Below, in pieces: positions 63,316 through 64,000 of a stretch of 64,000 nucleotides of DNA; positions within the stretch are counted from its first letter, which is position 1, and each line of letters begins with the position of its first letter. Position numbers and translations under genes: made by a program. The stretch comes from Balaenoptera acutorostrata (taxonomy: Eukaryota; Chordata; Mammalia; Artiodactyla; Balaenopteridae). The notes under the pieces are model-generated. The model was given only the letters and a program-made list of their open reading frames with translations, was not told the origin of the DNA and did no database searches. The stretch is taken from positions 62,001 to 126,000 of the forward strand of contig NW_026646030.1 in the NCBI RefSeq assembly GCF_949987535.1, read 5' to 3'.

Positions 63316-64000
63316 TAAATTACTTTTCAAAACCCGTGAAACAAAGACATTGAAAGAGAGAGAAATTCTTACAAAATTCGTTCAGGGGCTGTGATGCAAC
63401 CTGGATTGACCATATGTAGACCCACAGCTGATTGAGACATAAGGGTGGACACTCTTGGGGCTGAGAGGTTCGGTGAGGTTGGGTGAGCCAACGCAGACCC
63501 TTTCAAGTAATACTGCATGGTACCCATCCCATGGGTCCCAAATCTCCAGGTTCAAGGGCATCTTCCTACTTCGAAAACAGGCATGAGAAACCCAGAAGAT
63601 GGTACACCGTGTGATCGGGAAAGGTTTCTAAAACTCACCTCATTTCTCATCTCCTTTGCTCGGGTTCGCCATTCCAGCCGATTTACTAGCCATCTCCCTC
63701 CTTGGAGAATCAGCACCTTTAACCTCCTGTTCCATACAGGTTGCAATTTGTCCTGAGGATGAACGGGAAGAGGGGGAACCAATGAGAGACTAGCTCTAGG
63801 TGTTGGGACAGGCACAGGTCACTCTATTTTCCCATCAGGAATAAGAATTAAGCACAAGCTCAGCCTGCTCCCCAGAACCAGAAGAGGGCCTGAAGCAATC
63901 CTGCGCTTTTGCGGCCAGCTTCCAAAAAAGCGAGTTGAAAAATGGAGCTCAGGGGCACTGCAATTCACAAACCTGCAGAGTTTTAAATGATACCTCTCGT
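63316..64000 (+). repeat. Satellite monomer 37 (partial, cut by the window end)
   Basis: The first 685 bp of a monomer of the monomer 35 subtype; the window ends before the palindrome. Private: accatatgtagacc and gacattgaaag. Confidence 0.93.

Larger units (their letters stand above)
1..64000 (+). repeat. Tandem satellite array, ~1,759-bp monomer, probable common cetacean satellite
   Basis: Anchor sequences such as the AATAAA-like junction and the 72-bp palindrome recur every 1,754-1,763 bp from end to end, always in the same orientation, giving 36 full monomers and one partial. Thirteen consecutive monomers (11-23) have exactly 1,759 bp. The array leaves the window on both sides, so its true size is unknown. 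About two thirds of each monomer derives from the 3' end of a LINE-1 on the + strand. The length and L1 origin agree with the common cetacean satellite as I know it; I could not compare sequences, so that name is an inference. Such arrays lie in constitutive heterochromatin. The frames open on both strands are by-products of near-identical copies. Confidence 0.97.

Noticed and set aside
1..64000. Regular repeats as a CRISPR array or a set of duplicated genes.
   Set aside because: The period is 1.76 kb with no short repeat-spacer structure, and the L1-derived content is mammalian.
1..64000. CENP-B box (nTTCGnnnnAnnCGGGn), which would point to a centromeric role.
   Set aside because: I scanned the TTCG sites of the monomer (such as attcgttcaggg, gttcgccattcc and attcgaatcgcc) on both strands and none has the required A and CGGG spacing. 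A computed scan would settle it.
1..64000. SINE, tRNA, rRNA or telomere-repeat insertions between monomers.
   Set aside because: All monomer junctions are continuous and unit lengths vary by only a few bases, which leaves no room for an insertion. Single TTTAGGG strings are isolated.

Overview
The whole window is one tandem satellite DNA array. There are 36 complete monomers of about 1,759 bp, all in the same orientation, plus the first 685 bp of a 37th. I see no functional protein gene, tRNA, rRNA, CRISPR array or unique flanking sequence. Every position belongs to a monomer, so there is no gap to describe. Monomers are numbered here from an arbitrary register point, the T of the AATAAA-like motif at the end of the L1-derived part, which falls at position 1.

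Monomer anatomy. Roughly the first 640 bp are of unrecognised origin. From about 640 to the end, the sequence reads on the + strand as a decayed 3' end of a mammalian LINE-1: the last part of ORF2, then the 3' UTR, ending in AATAAA. A 72-bp palindrome with no spacer sits inside the L1-derived part at about unit positions 820-891. It looks like a head-to-head pair of mariner-type terminal inverted repeats, and it interrupts the L1 alignment. The open frames on both strands follow from this composition and from the near identity of the units; I do not call them genes.

Organism. The L1 3' end is of the type found in laurasiatherian mammals. A 1.75-1.76 kb tandem repeat built from L1 matches what I know of the common cetacean satellite. 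Delphinids are reported to carry a shorter unit of about 1.58 kb, so a non-delphinid whale is the best guess. The species is inferred, not proven.

Layout. (1) Monomers 1-10 (1-17,589) are an older, diverged domain with lengths of 1,756-1,762 bp. They form a four-monomer higher-order repeat: monomers 1-4 recur as 5, 6, 8 and 9, with an extra monomer-length block inserted across 6/7. Monomer 10 is a transition unit. (2) Monomers 11-23 (17,590-40,456) are a homogenised domain with an exact 1,759-bp period. It contains a near-identical duplication of about 4.4 kb (22.5-26.9 kb and 31.3-35.7 kb, offset five monomers) and a very recent in-register amplification (monomers 15-18). (3) Monomers 24-37 (40,457-64,000) belong to the same young family, with small indels and short-range two- and three-monomer patterns. 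The window therefore records unequal exchange and gene conversion at several ages. The satellite is most likely already known. What may be new is the array architecture and the behaviour of the palindrome.
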